Positions 16,788 through 26,015 of a stretch of 64,000 bases of DNA are shown here, one piece after another. This DNA is from Streptomyces pristinaespiralis (GTDB lineage: Bacteria > Actinomycetota > Actinomycetes > Streptomycetales > Streptomycetaceae), in contig NZ_CP011340.1 of assembly GCF_001278075.1 (NCBI RefSeq), positions 4,340,001 to 4,404,000 on the forward strand, written 5' to 3'. Position numbers and translations under genes: made by a program. Numbering within the stretch: position 1 is the stretch's first letter; each line of letters starts with the position of its first letter. The notes below the pieces were generated by a model. That model worked only from the letters and a program-made list of their open reading frames with translations. It searched no databases and was not told the origin of the DNA.

Positions 16788-17124
16788 ATTGGGTGTTGTG
16801 CTCGAGTGCCTCACCTGTTCGGTGCGACCCCCTGGCGACATGCAGAAGATTAGCACGCTGCACAGGGTGGATTCACATCCGTTTGTTTGGGCGGCCCGAG
16901 GAACGAACAGGGAACGAAGCGAGCGGTCCGGGAACGAACGGCGGCGCCCCCCACTCCTCCTGTATGCCCCCCGGGTGCGGGACACTGTCAGGAGGCCGCC
17001 TCTACGATCCGGTGTGAGAGGTGACACTCATCGACGGGGCAGACAAGGGGAACCAGCCGATTTCCCGACGCGTGGATACGATCAGTAAGCAGTACCAGGA
17101 CGACAGCAACGGAGGAGGTGCCCC
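16788..17124. other. Intergenic region between tRNA-Leu and fhaA
   Basis: A 337-bp divergent region. On the minus strand, GCTAATCTTC (16856-16845) matches the -10 region found before tRNA-Ile. On the plus strand I see only the fhaA ribosome site GGAGGAGG at 17111-17118. No ORF has support. Confidence 0.5.
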
Positions 17125-17973
17125 ATGGGAGTCCTGAAGCGTTTCGAGCAGCGTCTCGAAGGTCTGGTCAACGGCACCTTCGCCAAGGTGTTCAAGTCCG
17201 AGGTCCAGCCTGTCGAGATCGCGGGCGCCCTCCAGCGGGAGTGCGACAACAACGCGACGATCTGGAACCGCGAGCGGACCGTCGTCCCCAACGATTTCAT
17301 CGTCGAGCTCAGCGCGCCCGACTTCGAGCGCCTGAGCCCGTACTCGGGCCAGCTCGGCGACGAGCTCTCCGGCTTGGTCCGTGACTACGCCAAGCAGCAG
17401 CGCTACACCTTCATGGGCCCGATCAAGGTCCACCTGGAGAAGGCGGACGACCTCGACACGGGTCTGTACCGGGTACGCAGCCGCACACTGGCGTCGAGTA
17501 CGTCACAGGCCCCCGGAGGCCGCCCCGGCGGAGGTCCCCAGGCAGTGGCCGGCCCCGCCGGCGGCTACGGTTACCCCCCGACCGGTGCTCCTCCGATGCC
17601 GGCCGCACCACCTCCCGGCATGGCAGCGGGTCCGCGTCCCGGCCCCGCTGCGGGCCAGCGCGCAGCCGGCCCGGGCGCCATGCCGAACACACAAGTACGA
17701 CGCTGGATCGAGATCAATGGCACCCGCCATCAGATCTCCCGCCCGACGCTGGTGCTGGGTCGCAGCACCGACGCCGATGTGCGGATCGACGACCCCGGCG
17801 TATCGCGCCGGCACTGTGAGATCCGGACCGGAACGCCCTCGACGATCCAGGATCTCGGGTCCACCAACGGCATCGTGGTGGACGGGCAGCACACCACCCG
17901 CGCTACGCTCCGCGACGGCTCGCGGATCGTCGTGGGCAGCACCACCATCGTTTACCGGCAAGCCGAAGGGTGA
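17125..17973 (+). CDS. fhaA: FHA domain protein FhaA (DUF3662 + FHA)
   Basis: A 282-aa phosphothreonine-reading protein of the cell-wall kinase operon. Residues 1-120 are the DUF3662 domain (MGVLKRFEQRLEGLVNGTFA, VQPVEIAGALQREC). A Gly/Pro/Ala-rich linker follows (about 125-190). The C-terminal FHA domain contains VLGRSTDADVRIDDPGVSRR and the DLGSTNG loop (about 250-256). In actinobacteria FhaA binds phosphorylated PknB and partners of peptidoglycan synthesis such as MviN. The ATG at 17125 follows GGAGGAGG with proper spacing. It is the first gene of fhaA-fhaB-pstP-rodA-pbpA-pknB. FHA residues R and S for phosphothreonine are retained. Confidence 0.94.
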   Translation: MGVLKRFEQRLEGLVNGTFAKVFKSEVQPVEIAGALQRECDNNATIWNRERTVVPNDFIVELSAPDFERLSPYSGQLGDELSGLVRDYAKQQRYTFMGPIKVHLEKADDLDTGLYRVRSRTLASSTSQAPGGRPGGGPQAVAGPAGGYGYPPTGAPPMPAAPPPGMAAGPRPGPAAGQRAAGPGAMPNTQVRRWIEINGTRHQISRPTLVLGRSTDADVRIDDPGVSRRHCEIRTGTPSTIQDLGSTNGIVVDGQHTTRATLRDGSRIVVGSTTIVYRQAEG

Positions 17974-17983
17974 AGCGGGGGCA

Positions 17984-18496
17984 ATGTCAGAGCTGACCCT
18001 GACGGTCATGCGGCTAGGTTTCCTGGCCGTTCTGTGGCTGTTCGTCATCGTGGCCGTCCAGGTCATTCGCAGCGATCTGTTCGGCACGCGGGTGACGCAG
18101 CGCGGTTCGCGCCGCGGCGCCGACGCGCGTCCGCAGCAGCCGCGCCAGAACGCCGCGCCGCCGCAGCAGCGCCAACAGGCCGGCGGCCGCCAGCGGCGGG
18201 GAGCGCCGACGAAGCTGGTCGTGTCCGAAGGCACACTCACAGGCACCACCGTCGCCCTCCAGGGCCAGACCATCACCCTGGGCCGGGCACACGACTCCAC
18301 GATCGTGCTGGACGACGACTACGCGTCCAGCAGGCATGCCAGGATCTACCCGGACCGTGACGGCCAGTGGATCGTCGAGGATCTCGGGTCCACCAACGGC
18401 ACTTATCTCGACCGGACCCGACTCACCACCCCGACACCGATTCCGCTGGGCGCGCCGATCCGCATCGGCAAGACCGTCATCGAGCTGCGGAAGTAG
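17984..18496 (+). CDS. fhaB: FHA domain protein FhaB (FipA-type)
   Basis: A 170-aa membrane-tethered FHA protein. One N-terminal helix (LTLTVMRLGFLAVLWLFVIV, about 4-23) is followed by a Gln/Arg-rich linker (about 40-75) and an FHA domain with ITLGRAHDSTIVLDDDYASS and DLGSTNGTYLDR. It corresponds to FipA/FhaB, which reads PknB phosphorylation and links FtsZ and FtsQ in mycobacteria. The ATG at 17984 is 10 bp past the fhaA stop, with AAGCGGGGG upstream. Confidence 0.92.
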   Translation: MSELTLTVMRLGFLAVLWLFVIVAVQVIRSDLFGTRVTQRGSRRGADARPQQPRQNAAPPQQRQQAGGRQRRGAPTKLVVSEGTLTGTTVALQGQTITLGRAHDSTIVLDDDYASSRHARIYPDRDGQWIVEDLGSTNGTYLDRTRLTTPTPIPLGAPIRIGKTVIELRK

Positions 18497-18637
18497 TACG
18501 ACAATGAGCGAGCGGAGCGAGCGAGCCGCAGCGGTCCCCACCGGCGACCGGCACGGGCTCCCGACCGGAGGGTGGGCAGTGTGGCTCGAGACCGGCTGGC
18601 GCGACAGTCGACCGGCGAGCCGACGGGTGAGGTGCGC

Positions 18638-20131
18638 ATGAGTCTTTCTCTGCGTTTCGCCGCCGGATCGCACAAAGGCATGATCCGCGAGGGCAACGAG
18701 GACTCCGGTTACGCCGGCCCCCGTCTGCTGGCCATCGCCGACGGCATGGGTGGCCAGGCGGCCGGCGAGGTCGCCTCCTCCGAGGTCATCTCCACGCTCG
18801 TCACCCTCGACGACGACGTGCCCGGTTCCGACATCCTCACCTCGCTCGGCACCGCCGTTCAGCGTGCCAACGACCAGCTCCGGATGATGGTCGAGGAGGA
18901 TCCGCAGCTCGAGGGCATGGGCACCACGCTCACCGCCCTGCTGTGGACCGGCCAGCGGCTCGGCCTCGTCCATGTCGGCGACTCCCGCGCGTACCTGCTG
19001 CGCGACGGCGTGCTGACACAGATCACCCAGGACCACACCTGGGTGCAGCGGCTCGTGGACGAGGGCCGGATCACCGAAGAGGAAGCCACCACCCACCCGC
19101 AGCGCTCCCTGCTGATGCGCGCGCTCGGCAGCGGCGACCATGTGGAACCGGACCTCTCCATCCGCGAGGTCCGCGCCGGTGACCGCTACCTGATCTGCTC
19201 CGACGGCCTGTCCGGCGTCGTCTCCCACCAGACCATGGAGGAGACGCTCGCCAGCTACCAGGGCCCGCAGGAGACGGTGCAGGACCTGATCCAGCTCGCC
19301 CTGCGCGGCGGCGGTCCCGACAACATCACCTGCATCGTCGCCGACGTCCTCGACACCGACTCGGGCGACACCCTGGCCGGGCAGCTCAGCGACACCCCCG
19401 TCGTCGTCGGCGCGGTCGCCGAGAACCAGCACCAGCTGAACGACGGCGGCGCCATGCAGACGCCGGCCGGCCGAGCCGCCGGCCTGGGACGTTCGGCGGC
19501 GCCGGAGGCCCCGGGCGGTAGCTTCGGCCCGCCCGGATCCGGCGAAGGCGGTTACGGCGGCATGCCCCCCGAGGGCAGCTTCGGCGCCTACACGGACGAC
19601 GACTTCGTCAAGCGCGGCGGCCGCAAGTGGCTGAAGCGCTCGCTGTACATCGTTCTCGCCCTGGCGGTCGTCGGCGGCGGTCTGTACGGCGGCTACCGCT
19701 GGACCCAGACCCAGTACTACGTCGGCACCAAGGGCGAGCACGTGGCGCTGTACCGCGGCATCAGCCAGGACCTCGCCTGGCTGTCGCTCTCGGAGGTCGA
19801 GAAGGACCACCCCGAGATCGAACTCAAGTACCTACCGCCTTACCAGCGCAAGCAGGTCGAGGCGACGATCACCGAGGACAGCCTCGTCACGGCCCGCGCG
19901 AAGATCGACGAGCTCGCGAAGCAGGCAGGCGCCTGCAAGAAGAACGAGGAGCGCCGCGAGGCCGCCGATCGAGCGAGCACCCCGCCTCCCGGCGAGGGCG
20001 AGGCCGGCGGCACCGCCGGCACGCCCACCACCCAGGACGCAAAGACCAAGCCGACCGCAGCCTCTCCCTCCCCGGGTCCCACCCTCTCGGAGGAGGAGCA
20101 GAAGCTGGCCTCGAACTGCGGCAAGCAGTAA
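18638..20131 (+). CDS. pstP: PP2C-type Ser/Thr protein phosphatase PstP
   Basis: A 497-aa membrane phosphatase that counteracts PknB. The catalytic domain (about 1-235) has RFAAGSHKGMIREGNEDSGY, the metal motif IADGMGGQAAGE, GMGTTLTALL, HVGDSRAYLL, CSDGLSG and GGPDNIT. A Gly-rich linker, one membrane helix (LYIVLALAVVGGGLYGGY, about 335-352) and an extracytoplasmic domain with a charged Pro/Thr tail follow. I take the ATG at 18638 because the PP2C fold starts there; GTG at 18572 is an alternative that would add 22 residues. It is the third gene of the division operon. Confidence 0.94.
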   Translation: MSLSLRFAAGSHKGMIREGNEDSGYAGPRLLAIADGMGGQAAGEVASSEVISTLVTLDDDVPGSDILTSLGTAVQRANDQLRMMVEEDPQLEGMGTTLTALLWTGQRLGLVHVGDSRAYLLRDGVLTQITQDHTWVQRLVDEGRITEEEATTHPQRSLLMRALGSGDHVEPDLSIREVRAGDRYLICSDGLSGVVSHQTMEETLASYQGPQETVQDLIQLALRGGGPDNITCIVADVLDTDSGDTLAGQLSDTPVVVGAVAENQHQLNDGGAMQTPAGRAAGLGRSAAPEAPGGSFGPPGSGEGGYGGMPPEGSFGAYTDDDFVKRGGRKWLKRSLYIVLALAVVGGGLYGGYRWTQTQYYVGTKGEHVALYRGISQDLAWLSLSEVEKDHPEIELKYLPPYQRKQVEATITEDSLVTARAKIDELAKQAGACKKNEERREAADRASTPPPGEGEAGGTAGTPTTQDAKTKPTAASPSPGPTLSEEEQKLASNCGKQ

Positions 20132-20156
20132 TAGTCCGTAGGGGGCCTTCTCCACC

Positions 20157-21572
20157 ATGAGCGTTGTCACCAACACGACCACGATCGGCGCGATCGACGC
20201 ACCGAGCCGGCGGAACACCGAGCTGATGCTGCTCGGTTTCGCCGTCGCCATCCCGGTGTTCGCCTACATCAACGTCGGCCTCGCCCTCGACGGCGAGCTG
20301 CCCGCGGGTGTCCTCGGTTACGGCCTCGGCCTCGGCCTGCTCGCGGGAGTGGCCCACCTCGGGGTGCGCAAGTTCGCGAAGTACGCCGACCCGTTGCTGC
20401 TGCCGTTGGCGACGCTCCTGAACGGGCTCGGGCTGGTGATGATCTGGCGGCTCGACCAGTCGCCCCGGCTGATCCAGCGCGTGGAGAGCCTGTACGGCAA
20501 GGGCGCCTTCAGCCCTGACGCGCCCAAGCAGCTGATGTACTCGGCGATCGGCATCGCCCTGTTCGTCGGCGTGCTGATGCTCCTCAAGGACCACCGCATC
20601 CTTCAGCGCTACACGTACATCTCGATGGCGGTCGCGCTGATCCTGCTGATCCTGCCGATGTTCTTCCCCGCCGTGAACGGCGCCAAGATCTGGATCAGCC
20701 TCGGCCCCTTCTCCATCCAGCCCGGCGAGTTCGCGAAGATCATCATCGCGGTGTTCTTCTCCGGCTACCTCATGGTCAAGAGGGACGCCCTCGCTCTGGC
20801 CAGCCGCCGCTTCATGGGCCTGTACCTGCCCCGCGGACGGGACCTCGGCCCCATCCTGGTGGTCTGGGCCATGTCCATCCTGATCCTCGTCTTCGAGACC
20901 GACCTCGGCACCTCGCTGCTCTTCTTCGGCCTCTTCGTGGTCATGCTGTACGTCGCCACGGAGCGCACCAGCTGGATCGTCTTCGGTCTGCTGATGTCGG
21001 CCGTCGGCGCCGTCGGTGTGGCCTCGTTCGAGCCGCACGTCCAGCAGCGCGTCGAGTTCTGGCTCAACCCCTTCGCCGAGACCACCTGGGAGCAGAGCAA
21101 CCAGATCGGTCAGGCGCTGATGTCCTTCGGCGCCGGCGGGACGCTCGGCACCGGCCTCGGGCAGGGCGACTCCGACCTGATCGGCTTCGCCGCCAACTCC
21201 GACTTCATCCTCTCCTCCTTCGGTGAAGAGCTCGGGCTCGCCGGCATGATGGCGTTCCTGATGGTCTACGGCCTGATCGTGGAGCGCGGCGTACGCACCG
21301 CCCTGGCCGCCCGTGACCCGTTCGGCAAGCTGCTCGCGATCGGCCTGTCCGGCGCGTTCGCCATCCAGGTCTTCGTCGTCGCCGGCGGTGTCATGGGGCT
21401 CATCCCGCTGACCGGTATGACGATGCCGTTCGTCGCCTACGGCGGCTCTTCCGTGCTCGCCAACTGGGCGCTGATCGCGATCCTGATCCGGATCAGCGAC
21501 ACCGCGCGCCGGCCCGCGCCCGCGCCGGCCCCGTCCCCCGACGCCGAGATGACCCAGGTGGTCCGACCGTGA
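20157..21572 (+). CDS. rodA: FtsW/RodA/SpoVE family peptidoglycan polymerase
   Basis: A 471-aa SEDS glycosyltransferase with about ten to twelve membrane helices. Conserved elements are GAKIWISLGPFSIQPGEFAK (about 178-197), the loop GQALMSFGAGGTLGTGLGQG (about 318-337), LSSFGEELGLAG and the C-terminal GLIPLTGMTMPFVAYGGSS. It polymerises lipid II with its cognate class B PBP, here pbpA directly downstream with a GTGA overlap. The Pro/Ala tail is cytoplasmic. The RodA versus FtsW name is set by operon position. Confidence 0.94.
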   Translation: MSVVTNTTTIGAIDAPSRRNTELMLLGFAVAIPVFAYINVGLALDGELPAGVLGYGLGLGLLAGVAHLGVRKFAKYADPLLLPLATLLNGLGLVMIWRLDQSPRLIQRVESLYGKGAFSPDAPKQLMYSAIGIALFVGVLMLLKDHRILQRYTYISMAVALILLILPMFFPAVNGAKIWISLGPFSIQPGEFAKIIIAVFFSGYLMVKRDALALASRRFMGLYLPRGRDLGPILVVWAMSILILVFETDLGTSLLFFGLFVVMLYVATERTSWIVFGLLMSAVGAVGVASFEPHVQQRVEFWLNPFAETTWEQSNQIGQALMSFGAGGTLGTGLGQGDSDLIGFAANSDFILSSFGEELGLAGMMAFLMVYGLIVERGVRTALAARDPFGKLLAIGLSGAFAIQVFVVAGGVMGLIPLTGMTMPFVAYGGSSVLANWALIAILIRISDTARRPAPAPAPSPDAEMTQVVRP

Positions 21573-23029
21573 ACAAGCCCCTGCGCCGGATCGCGATCTT
21601 CTGCGGACTGCTCGTGCTGGCCCTGTTGGTGCGAACCAACTGGCTCCAGTACGTCGACGCCGACGAACTGAACGAGAACTCGAAGAACCGTCGTATCCAG
21701 ATCGAGCGTTACGCGTACGAGCGCGGCAACATCATCGTCGACGGCAAGCCGATCACCGGCTCCGTCGAGACGAACGACACCGACTTCAAGTACAAGCGCA
21801 CGTACGTCGACGGTCCCATGTGGGCACCGGTGACGGGCTACGCGTCGCAGGCGTACGACGCGAACCAGATCGAGAAGCTCCAGGACGGAATCCTCACCGG
21901 CAACTCCGACCAGCTCTTCTTCGACCGCACCATGTCGATGTTCACCGGGGACACGAAGCGCGGCGGCAACGTCGTCACCACCCTCAACGGCGCCGCGCAG
22001 AAGGCCGCCTACGAGGGCCTCGGCGACAAGAAGGGCGCCGTCGCGGCCATCGACCCCAAGACCGGCAAGATCCTGGCCCTGGCGTCCACCCCGTCCTACG
22101 ACCCGTCCTCCTTCGCCGGCTACTCCGGCAAGGACGAGAAGGCGTGGCTCGCGCTGGAACGGGACAAGGACAAGCCGAAGCTGAACCGCGCGCTGCGCGA
22201 GACCTACCCGCCCGGTTCGACCTTCAAGGTCGTCACCGCGGCGGCGGCCCTCGAGCACGGGGTCATCCAGGACATCGACGACCCGACGGACACTCCGGAG
22301 CCCTACATCCTGCCGGGCACCAGGACCCCGATGGTCAACCACGCGAGCGGCTGCGAGAACGCCAGCCTCAACGAGGCGCTCCGGGTGTCCTGCAACTCGG
22401 TGTTCGCGAAGCTCGGTGACGATGTGAGCCGCGACAAGATGGTGGAGACCGCGGAGAAGTTCGGCTTCAACAACCCGGAGATCGACACCCCGGTCCGCGC
22501 TTCCGCCTCCGTCTACGACAAGAAGATGTCCCGGGACGGCAACGCGCAGTCCTCCATCGGCCAGTTCAACACCGCGGCCACCCCGCTGCAGATGGCGATG
22601 GTCACCGCGGCGATCGCCAACGACGGCAAGCTGATGAAGCCTTACATGATCGACCAGCTGGTCTCCCCGAGCCTGGACGTCATCGAGAAGACCGAGCCGG
22701 AGGAGATGAGCCGGCCGGTCTCCTCGGAGAACGCCCAGCTGCTCCAGCAGATGATGGAGAACGTCGTCGAGAACGGCACCGGCGGCAACGCGGCCATCGA
22801 CGGCGTGAAGGTCGGCGGTAAGACCGGTACGGCGCAGCACGGTGAGAACAACAGCAAGAACCCGTACGCCTGGTTCATCTCGTACGCCAAGACCGACAAC
22901 GGCTCTCCGGTCGCCGTCGCGGTCGTCGTCGAGGACAGCAACGCCCGCCGTGACGACATCTCGGGCGGCGGCCTCGCCGCCCCGATCGCCAAGGCCGTGA
23001 TGCAGGCGGTGCTGGGCGACAAGCAGTGA
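21569..23029 (+). CDS. pbpA: Class B penicillin-binding protein PbpA
   Basis: A 486-aa transpeptidase. One N-terminal membrane anchor (IAIFCGLLVLALLVR, about 8-22), a dimerisation domain, then the penicillin-binding domain with catalytic SxxK (PPGSTFKVVTAAAAL, Ser near 214), SxN (SCNSVFAKL) and KTGTAQHG near the C-terminus. All three motifs are intact, so it should crosslink peptidoglycan, probably with the SEDS protein encoded upstream. The GTG start at 21569 overlaps the rodA stop. It is short compared with PBP2 proteins carrying PASTA domains. Confidence 0.95.
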   Translation: MNKPLRRIAIFCGLLVLALLVRTNWLQYVDADELNENSKNRRIQIERYAYERGNIIVDGKPITGSVETNDTDFKYKRTYVDGPMWAPVTGYASQAYDANQIEKLQDGILTGNSDQLFFDRTMSMFTGDTKRGGNVVTTLNGAAQKAAYEGLGDKKGAVAAIDPKTGKILALASTPSYDPSSFAGYSGKDEKAWLALERDKDKPKLNRALRETYPPGSTFKVVTAAAALEHGVIQDIDDPTDTPEPYILPGTRTPMVNHASGCENASLNEALRVSCNSVFAKLGDDVSRDKMVETAEKFGFNNPEIDTPVRASASVYDKKMSRDGNAQSSIGQFNTAATPLQMAMVTAAIANDGKLMKPYMIDQLVSPSLDVIEKTEPEEMSRPVSSENAQLLQQMMENVVENGTGGNAAIDGVKVGGKTGTAQHGENNSKNPYAWFISYAKTDNGSPVAVAVVVEDSNARRDDISGGGLAAPIAKAVMQAVLGDKQ

Positions 23030-23198
23030 CGAGGATCACTCCCGGCCTCCATACCTGCACATTGCGATACCGGTCGGGTATCAGCTGCCGATTGCGGGCG
23101 GATCAAGTACGGCGTGCCCGGTAGCCTTTGCGCGAAACAGCACACCGGAGGACCACACACGGGTGCGGTCGGGACTGACGGAGAGGGCTGGAACAGTT

Positions 23199-25223
23199 AT
23201 GGAAGAGCCGCGTCGCCTCGGCGGCCGGTATGAACTGGGCTCGGTGCTCGGCCGTGGTGGCATGGCCGAGGTCTACCTCGCCCACGACACCCGGCTCGGC
23301 CGCACTGTCGCCGTGAAGACGCTGCGGGCCGACCTCGCCCGCGACCCGTCCTTCCAGGCCCGGTTCCGCCGTGAGGCCCAGTCCGCCGCCTCGCTCAATC
23401 ACCCCGCGATCGTCGCTGTCTACGACACCGGCGAGGACATGGTGTACGACGGCGGCGCCGGCGGGTCCGGGGTCTCGATCCCGTACATCGTCATGGAGTA
23501 CGTCGACGGCTCCACCCTGCGTGAGCTGCTTCACTCCGGCCGCAAGCTGCTGCCCGAGCGCACGCTCGAGATGACCGTGGGCATCCTCCAGGCGCTGGAG
23601 TACTCGCACCGCGCCGGGATCGTGCACCGCGACATCAAGCCGGCGAACGTCATGCTGACGCGCACCGGTCAGGTCAAGGTCATGGACTTCGGCATCGCCC
23701 GGGCCATGGGCGACTCCGGCATGACCATGACGCAGACGGCCGCCGTCATCGGCACCGCCCAGTACCTCTCCCCGGAGCAGGCCAAGGGCGAGCAGGTCGA
23801 CGCCCGCTCGGACCTCTACTCCACCGGCTGCCTTCTCTACGAGCTCCTCACCGTGCGTCCCCCCTTCGTGGGCGACTCCCCGGTGGCGGTGGCCTACCAG
23901 CACGTGCGGGAAGAGCCGCAGCCGCCCAGCAACTTCGACCCCGAGATCACGCCCGAGATGGACGCGATCGTGTTGAAGGCGCTCGTCAAGGACCCGGACT
24001 ACCGCTACCAGTCCGCCGACGAGATGCGCGCGGACATCGAGGCGTGCCTCGACGGCCAGCCGGTCGCGGCCACGGCCGCGATGGGTGCGGTCGGCTACGG
24101 CGGCGGTTACGGCGGGGACGACCAGCAGACCACGGCGCTGCGCCAGGCCGACCCGGCCGGCCAGACGTCGATGCTGCCGCCCATGAACCCGGACGACGGC
24201 GGCTTCGGTTACGACGACCGTCCGGACCGCCGGCGCCAGAAGAAGTCCAACACCTCGACGATCCTGCTGGTGCTCGCGGGCATCCTGGTGCTGGTCGGCG
24301 CGGTGCTGATCGGCAAGTCCCTCTTCGGCTCCACCGACGGCACCGGCGAGGTGGACGTGCCGCAGCTGGTCGGCCTCACGATGGAGGACGCCCAGAGAGC
24401 GGCGGAGAACTCCAAGGTGGAGGTCGCCCAGGCCAGCACCGCACGCTGCGACCAGCCGAAGGGCAGCATCTGCTCCCAGGACCCGGCGCCCCCGAAGCAG
24501 ATGAACGAGGGCGAGACGATCCAGGTCGTGGTCTCGGAGGGCGCCCCGAAGGTCAAGGTCCCGGACGTCGTGGACAAGGACGTCGAGGACGCGACCGAGA
24601 TCCTCGAGGCCGACAAGTTCAAGGTCGAGACCAAGGAGGTCGAGTCCGCGGACGAGGACCCCGGCACGGTCCTCGAGCAGACCCCCGAAGGCCGCTCCAT
24701 GGCCGAGACCGGCGCGACGGTGACGCTGACGGTCGCCAAGCAGGCCAAACAGGACCTGCCCAGCGTCGTCGGCCAGCAGTTCGAACAGGCGAAGAATCAG
24801 CTCGAGCTGCTCAAGTTCGAGGTCGTCAGGGTCGACATCGACTCGGACAAGCCCGCCAACGAGGTCGTCGCGCAGGACCCGCAGCCCGGCAAGGTCGCCA
24901 AGGGCAGCAAGGTCACCCTCCAGGTCTCCAAGGGCCCGCAGCAGACCCAGGTGCCGGTCCCGGCGCAGATCCTCGGCAAGCGGGTCGGTGAGGCGAAGCA
25001 GATCCTCGCCCAGGCCGGATTCACCAACGTCCAGGTCGCTCCCGGCAATCCGGGGGACGACAACGCGATCGTCACCGGGTCCAACCCTTCCCCCGGCACT
25101 CCTGCCGACCCGGCCACCACCCCGGTCGTCCTCACGACGATCGGCGGTGACGGCGGCAACGGCGGCAATGGAGGTAACGGCGGCAACGGCGGCTTCTTCG
25201 GTGGCATCGGCGGCGACGACTGA
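23199..25223 (+). CDS. pknB: Ser/Thr protein kinase PknB with PASTA repeats
   Basis: A 674-aa receptor kinase. The kinase domain (about 10-275) has LGRGGMAEVYLAHD, VAVKTLRAD, catalytic HRDIKPANVML, DFGIARAMGD and the activation-loop threonines MTMTQTAAVIGTAQYLSPEQ. After a Gly/Asp linker there is one membrane helix (TILLVLAGILVLVGAVLIG, about 348-366) and four extracellular PASTA repeats that bind muropeptide or lipid II. The ATG at 23199 gives the conserved MEEPRRLGGRYELG start; GTG at 23163 is possible. The C-terminus ends in a Gly-Asn repeat tail (GGNGGNGGNGG), which is unusual after PASTA domains. The gene is followed by a strong hairpin. Confidence 0.96.
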   Translation: MEEPRRLGGRYELGSVLGRGGMAEVYLAHDTRLGRTVAVKTLRADLARDPSFQARFRREAQSAASLNHPAIVAVYDTGEDMVYDGGAGGSGVSIPYIVMEYVDGSTLRELLHSGRKLLPERTLEMTVGILQALEYSHRAGIVHRDIKPANVMLTRTGQVKVMDFGIARAMGDSGMTMTQTAAVIGTAQYLSPEQAKGEQVDARSDLYSTGCLLYELLTVRPPFVGDSPVAVAYQHVREEPQPPSNFDPEITPEMDAIVLKALVKDPDYRYQSADEMRADIEACLDGQPVAATAAMGAVGYGGGYGGDDQQTTALRQADPAGQTSMLPPMNPDDGGFGYDDRPDRRRQKKSNTSTILLVLAGILVLVGAVLIGKSLFGSTDGTGEVDVPQLVGLTMEDAQRAAENSKVEVAQASTARCDQPKGSICSQDPAPPKQMNEGETIQVVVSEGAPKVKVPDVVDKDVEDATEILEADKFKVETKEVESADEDPGTVLEQTPEGRSMAETGATVTLTVAKQAKQDLPSVVGQQFEQAKNQLELLKFEVVRVDIDSDKPANEVVAQDPQPGKVAKGSKVTLQVSKGPQQTQVPVPAQILGKRVGEAKQILAQAGFTNVQVAPGNPGDDNAIVTGSNPSPGTPADPATTPVVLTTIGGDGGNGGNGGNGGNGGFFGGIGGDD

Positions 25224-25253
25224 CCGGCGCCCGCCTCCGTGAACGGCAAGCAG

Positions 25254-25289
25254 TGAGCCCCGGCACCCTCGAAGGTGCCGGGGCTCACC
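25254..25289. terminator. Bidirectional terminator between pknB and sortase gene
   Basis: Perfect 15-bp stem (25254-25268 with 25275-25289) and CTCGAA loop, between convergent pknB and the class E sortase gene. Confidence 0.8.
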
Positions 25290-25310
25290 CGCGTCCGGGG
25301 CGGTGGGAAG

Positions 25311-25988
25311 CTAGCGCAGCTCCGCCGGCGGGGTGCGCTTCGCGTCGACCTTCTCCGTGCGCTCCAGCTCGCCCCACACGATGTACCGGTAGTCCGAGGT
25401 GTAGATCGGCGTGCAGGTCGTCAGCGTGATGTAACGGCCGGGCTTCGTCCTCCCGGACTCCTCAGGGACCGGCTGAAGCACGTCCACGTTGTACTTCGAC
25501 GTCTTCGGCAAGGTCTTGTAGACCTTGTAGACGTACCAGGTGTCCTTGGTCTCGAAGACCACCGGATCACCGTTTCTGATCTTGTGGATGTTGTGGAACT
25601 TGGCTCCGTGCCCGTCCCTGTGCGCCGCCAGCGTGAAATTGCCCTTGTCGTCCCAGGGGAGGGCCGACCTGATCGGCTCGGTGTAGTAACCGGCGATGCC
25701 GTTGTTGAGCTCCTTGGTGTTGGTGCCCTTCTTCACCAGGACCTCGTCGTCGCCCATCGCGGGTACGTGGAGGAAGCCGATGCCGTCCTTGGTGTCCAGC
25801 GCGCCGGGCCCGCTGTTCGCCCAGTCGTCGCGGATCCGGTCGCCCTGCCGGGACGACTCACGGTCGGCCAGAACGTTGGTCCACCACAGCGAGTAGACGA
25901 CGAAGAGCCCCAGCACCACACCCGCGGTGATCAGCAGCTCTCCGAAGACACTGATGGCGCCGGCGATCCGGCCTCGTGCACGTGCCAC
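25311..25988 (-). CDS. Class E sortase
   Basis: A 225-aa membrane-anchored transpeptidase. One N-terminal helix (SVFGELLITAGVVLGLFVVY, about 13-32) and a sortase barrel. Catalytic residues are visible: His in FTLAAHRDGHG (about 118-128), Cys in RYITLTTCTP (about 190-199) and Arg in DYRYIVWG. Class E sortases of high-GC actinobacteria cut LAXTG-type signals, for example chaplins; no substrate is in this window. GTG start at 25988. It is the last of a run of minus-strand genes that contains three class E sortases. It is shorter at the N-terminus than the neighbour at 26016. Confidence 0.93.
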   Translation of the reverse strand: MARARGRIAGAISVFGELLITAGVVLGLFVVYSLWWTNVLADRESSRQGDRIRDDWANSGPGALDTKDGIGFLHVPAMGDDEVLVKKGTNTKELNNGIAGYYTEPIRSALPWDDKGNFTLAAHRDGHGAKFHNIHKIRNGDPVVFETKDTWYVYKVYKTLPKTSKYNVDVLQPVPEESGRTKPGRYITLTTCTPIYTSDYRYIVWGELERTEKVDAKRTPPAELR

Positions 25989-26015
25989 TGCACCTGTTCC
26001 CTGTCTTGAGGTGTC

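Noticed and set aside
23163..23198. Earlier GTG start for pknB
   Set aside because: The spacing from GGAGG is long and the conserved N-terminus MEEPRRLGGRYELG begins at 23199.
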